This document shows, piece by piece, positions 31,997 through 32,452 of a DNA stretch of 32,452 nucleotides; within the stretch, counting starts at the first letter, position 1, and each line of letters starts with the position of its first letter. Made by a program: the position numbers and the translations under genes. Where the stretch lies: the NCBI GenBank assembly GCA_021773035.1, contig JAJFKU010000053.1, positions 1 to 32,452 of the forward strand. Direction: 5' to 3'. Origin of the DNA: Woeseiaceae bacterium (GTDB lineage: Bacteria > Pseudomonadota > Gammaproteobacteria > Steroidobacterales > Woeseiaceae). A model generated the notes under the pieces. The model worked only from the letters and a program-made list of their open reading frames with translations, ran no database searches and was not told where the DNA came from.

Positions 31997-32070
31997 GCGG
32001 GTGTAGTTCAACGGTAGAACCTCAGCCTTCCAAGCTGATGATGTGGGTTCGATTCCCATCACCCGCTCCA
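31997..32070 (+). tRNA. tRNA-Gly(TCC)
   Basis: A 74-base tRNA. Acceptor GCGGGTG pairs with CACCCGC, the anticodon loop CTTCCAA gives TCC at 32029-32031, the T loop is TTCGATT, and the CCA end is encoded. It sits 138 bases after tRNA-Tyr; nothing is recognised in that spacer. Confidence 0.97.
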
Positions 32071-32117
32071 TTGTGGAAGGAAGTGTTTAAGCCAGACGAA
32101 TATCCGGCTAGAGAATT

Positions 32118-32192
32118 GCCCACATAGCTCAGGGGCAGAGCACTTCCTTGGTAAGGAAGAGGTCCCCGGTTCAAATCCGGGTGTGGGCTCCA
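32118..32192 (+). tRNA. tRNA-Thr(GGT)
   Basis: A 75-base tRNA. Acceptor GCCCACA pairs with TGTGGGC, the anticodon loop TTGGTAA gives GGT, the T arm has TTCAAAT, and the CCA end is encoded. It lies 53 bases before the tuf start, as thrT precedes tufB in enterobacteria. Confidence 0.97.
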
Positions 32193-32245
32193 GAAGTACA
32201 GGCGCAGTTTGGATTTTTTGATTTTTAGATAAGCAGGAAAGGCTC

Positions 32246-32452
32246 ATGTCTAAAGAAAAATTTGAGAGAAATAAGCCGCACGTGAATGTCGGCACGATTG
32301 GTCACGTGGACCACGGCAAGACGACGCTGACGGCGGCACTGACGAAGGTGATGGCTGAGGCACACGGTGGTGAGGTATCGGCGTACGATCAGATTGATAA
32401 TGCCCCGGAAGAGCGCGAGCGTGGTATCACGATTGCGACGGCGCACGTGGAG
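32246..32452 (+). CDS. tuf: Elongation factor Tu, N-terminal part (cut by window end)
   Basis: The first 69 codons of EF-Tu, the GTPase that delivers aminoacyl-tRNA to the ribosome. [27 protein letters not shown] is diagnostic, here read as [13 protein letters not shown] with the P-loop GHVDHGKT. The switch I sequence [10 protein letters not shown] follows. AGGAAAGG before the ATG is a strong ribosome-binding site. It is co-transcribed with the three tRNAs. The frame is open at the right edge, so this is truncation by the window. Confidence 0.98.
   Translation, partial: MSKEKFERNKPHVNVGTIGHVDHGKTTLTAALTKVMAEAHGGEVSAYDQIDNAPEERERGITIATAHVE

Overview
The window looks like a chromosomal stretch of a free-living gammaproteobacterium. 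Supporting features are the cmoA-cmoB pair (cmo5U34 tRNA modification), an OxyR with both redox cysteines beside dps, and a tyrosine-glycine-threonine tRNA cluster leading into tuf. Base composition is moderately GC-rich. Family-level placement cannot be made from sequence alone; a marine lineage near the Chromatiales or Woeseiales is only a guess. The first ~76 bases are homopolymeric and look like a contig edge. The right end cuts tuf after 69 codons. I see no phage, IS element, CRISPR array or rRNA.

Layout. 1-2366: a contig-edge tract, a long inverted repeat and a TonB-dependent receptor. 2376-4727 (minus): a small membrane protein, a seven-repeat VCBS protein and a secreted metallo-beta-lactamase-fold hydrolase; the last two overlap by one base. 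4802-9215: a P1/DmpA-type peptidase, a TetR regulator diverging from a VOC/glyoxalase protein over twin operators, a DUF6515-like envelope protein and a DUF4397-like lipoprotein. 9386-13502: an envelope-sensing island made of an EF-hand protein, a CpxRA-like response regulator and kinase, a beta-barrel outer-membrane protein, a small convergent possible Tat-signal protein and a second EF-hand lipoprotein. 13528-18636: a TetR regulator, an RND/MMPL transporter fused in frame to a LolA-like lipid-carrier domain, and an outer-membrane barrel, which together look like a regulated trans-envelope lipid export system.

18648-25637: a small periplasmic protein, a MAPEG protein, an atypical gene broken by a frameshift, then a stress block: oxyR diverging from dps and a peroxiredoxin-glutaredoxin hybrid, followed by an Ada-AlkA fusion with ogt, and a flavin-binding PNPOx-like protein. 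25651-28393: a DASS-family carboxylate transporter, a ~420-base gap with a strong hairpin and an unassigned intrinsic terminator, and a cupin-like lipoprotein. 28390-31073 (minus): a DCC-family thiol protein, a GbsR-type regulator with two overlapping palindromes at its promoter, then cmoB and cmoA. 31125-32452: a VanY-type carboxypeptidase, a strong tRNA promoter, three tRNAs and the start of tuf.

The most unusual items are the transporter/LolA fusion with a buried ribosome-binding site and signal peptide, the EF-hand/two-component island with period-10 direct repeats at its promoters, and several genes whose -10 box sits 6-7 bases before the start codon with no Shine-Dalgarno, suggesting leaderless mRNAs.
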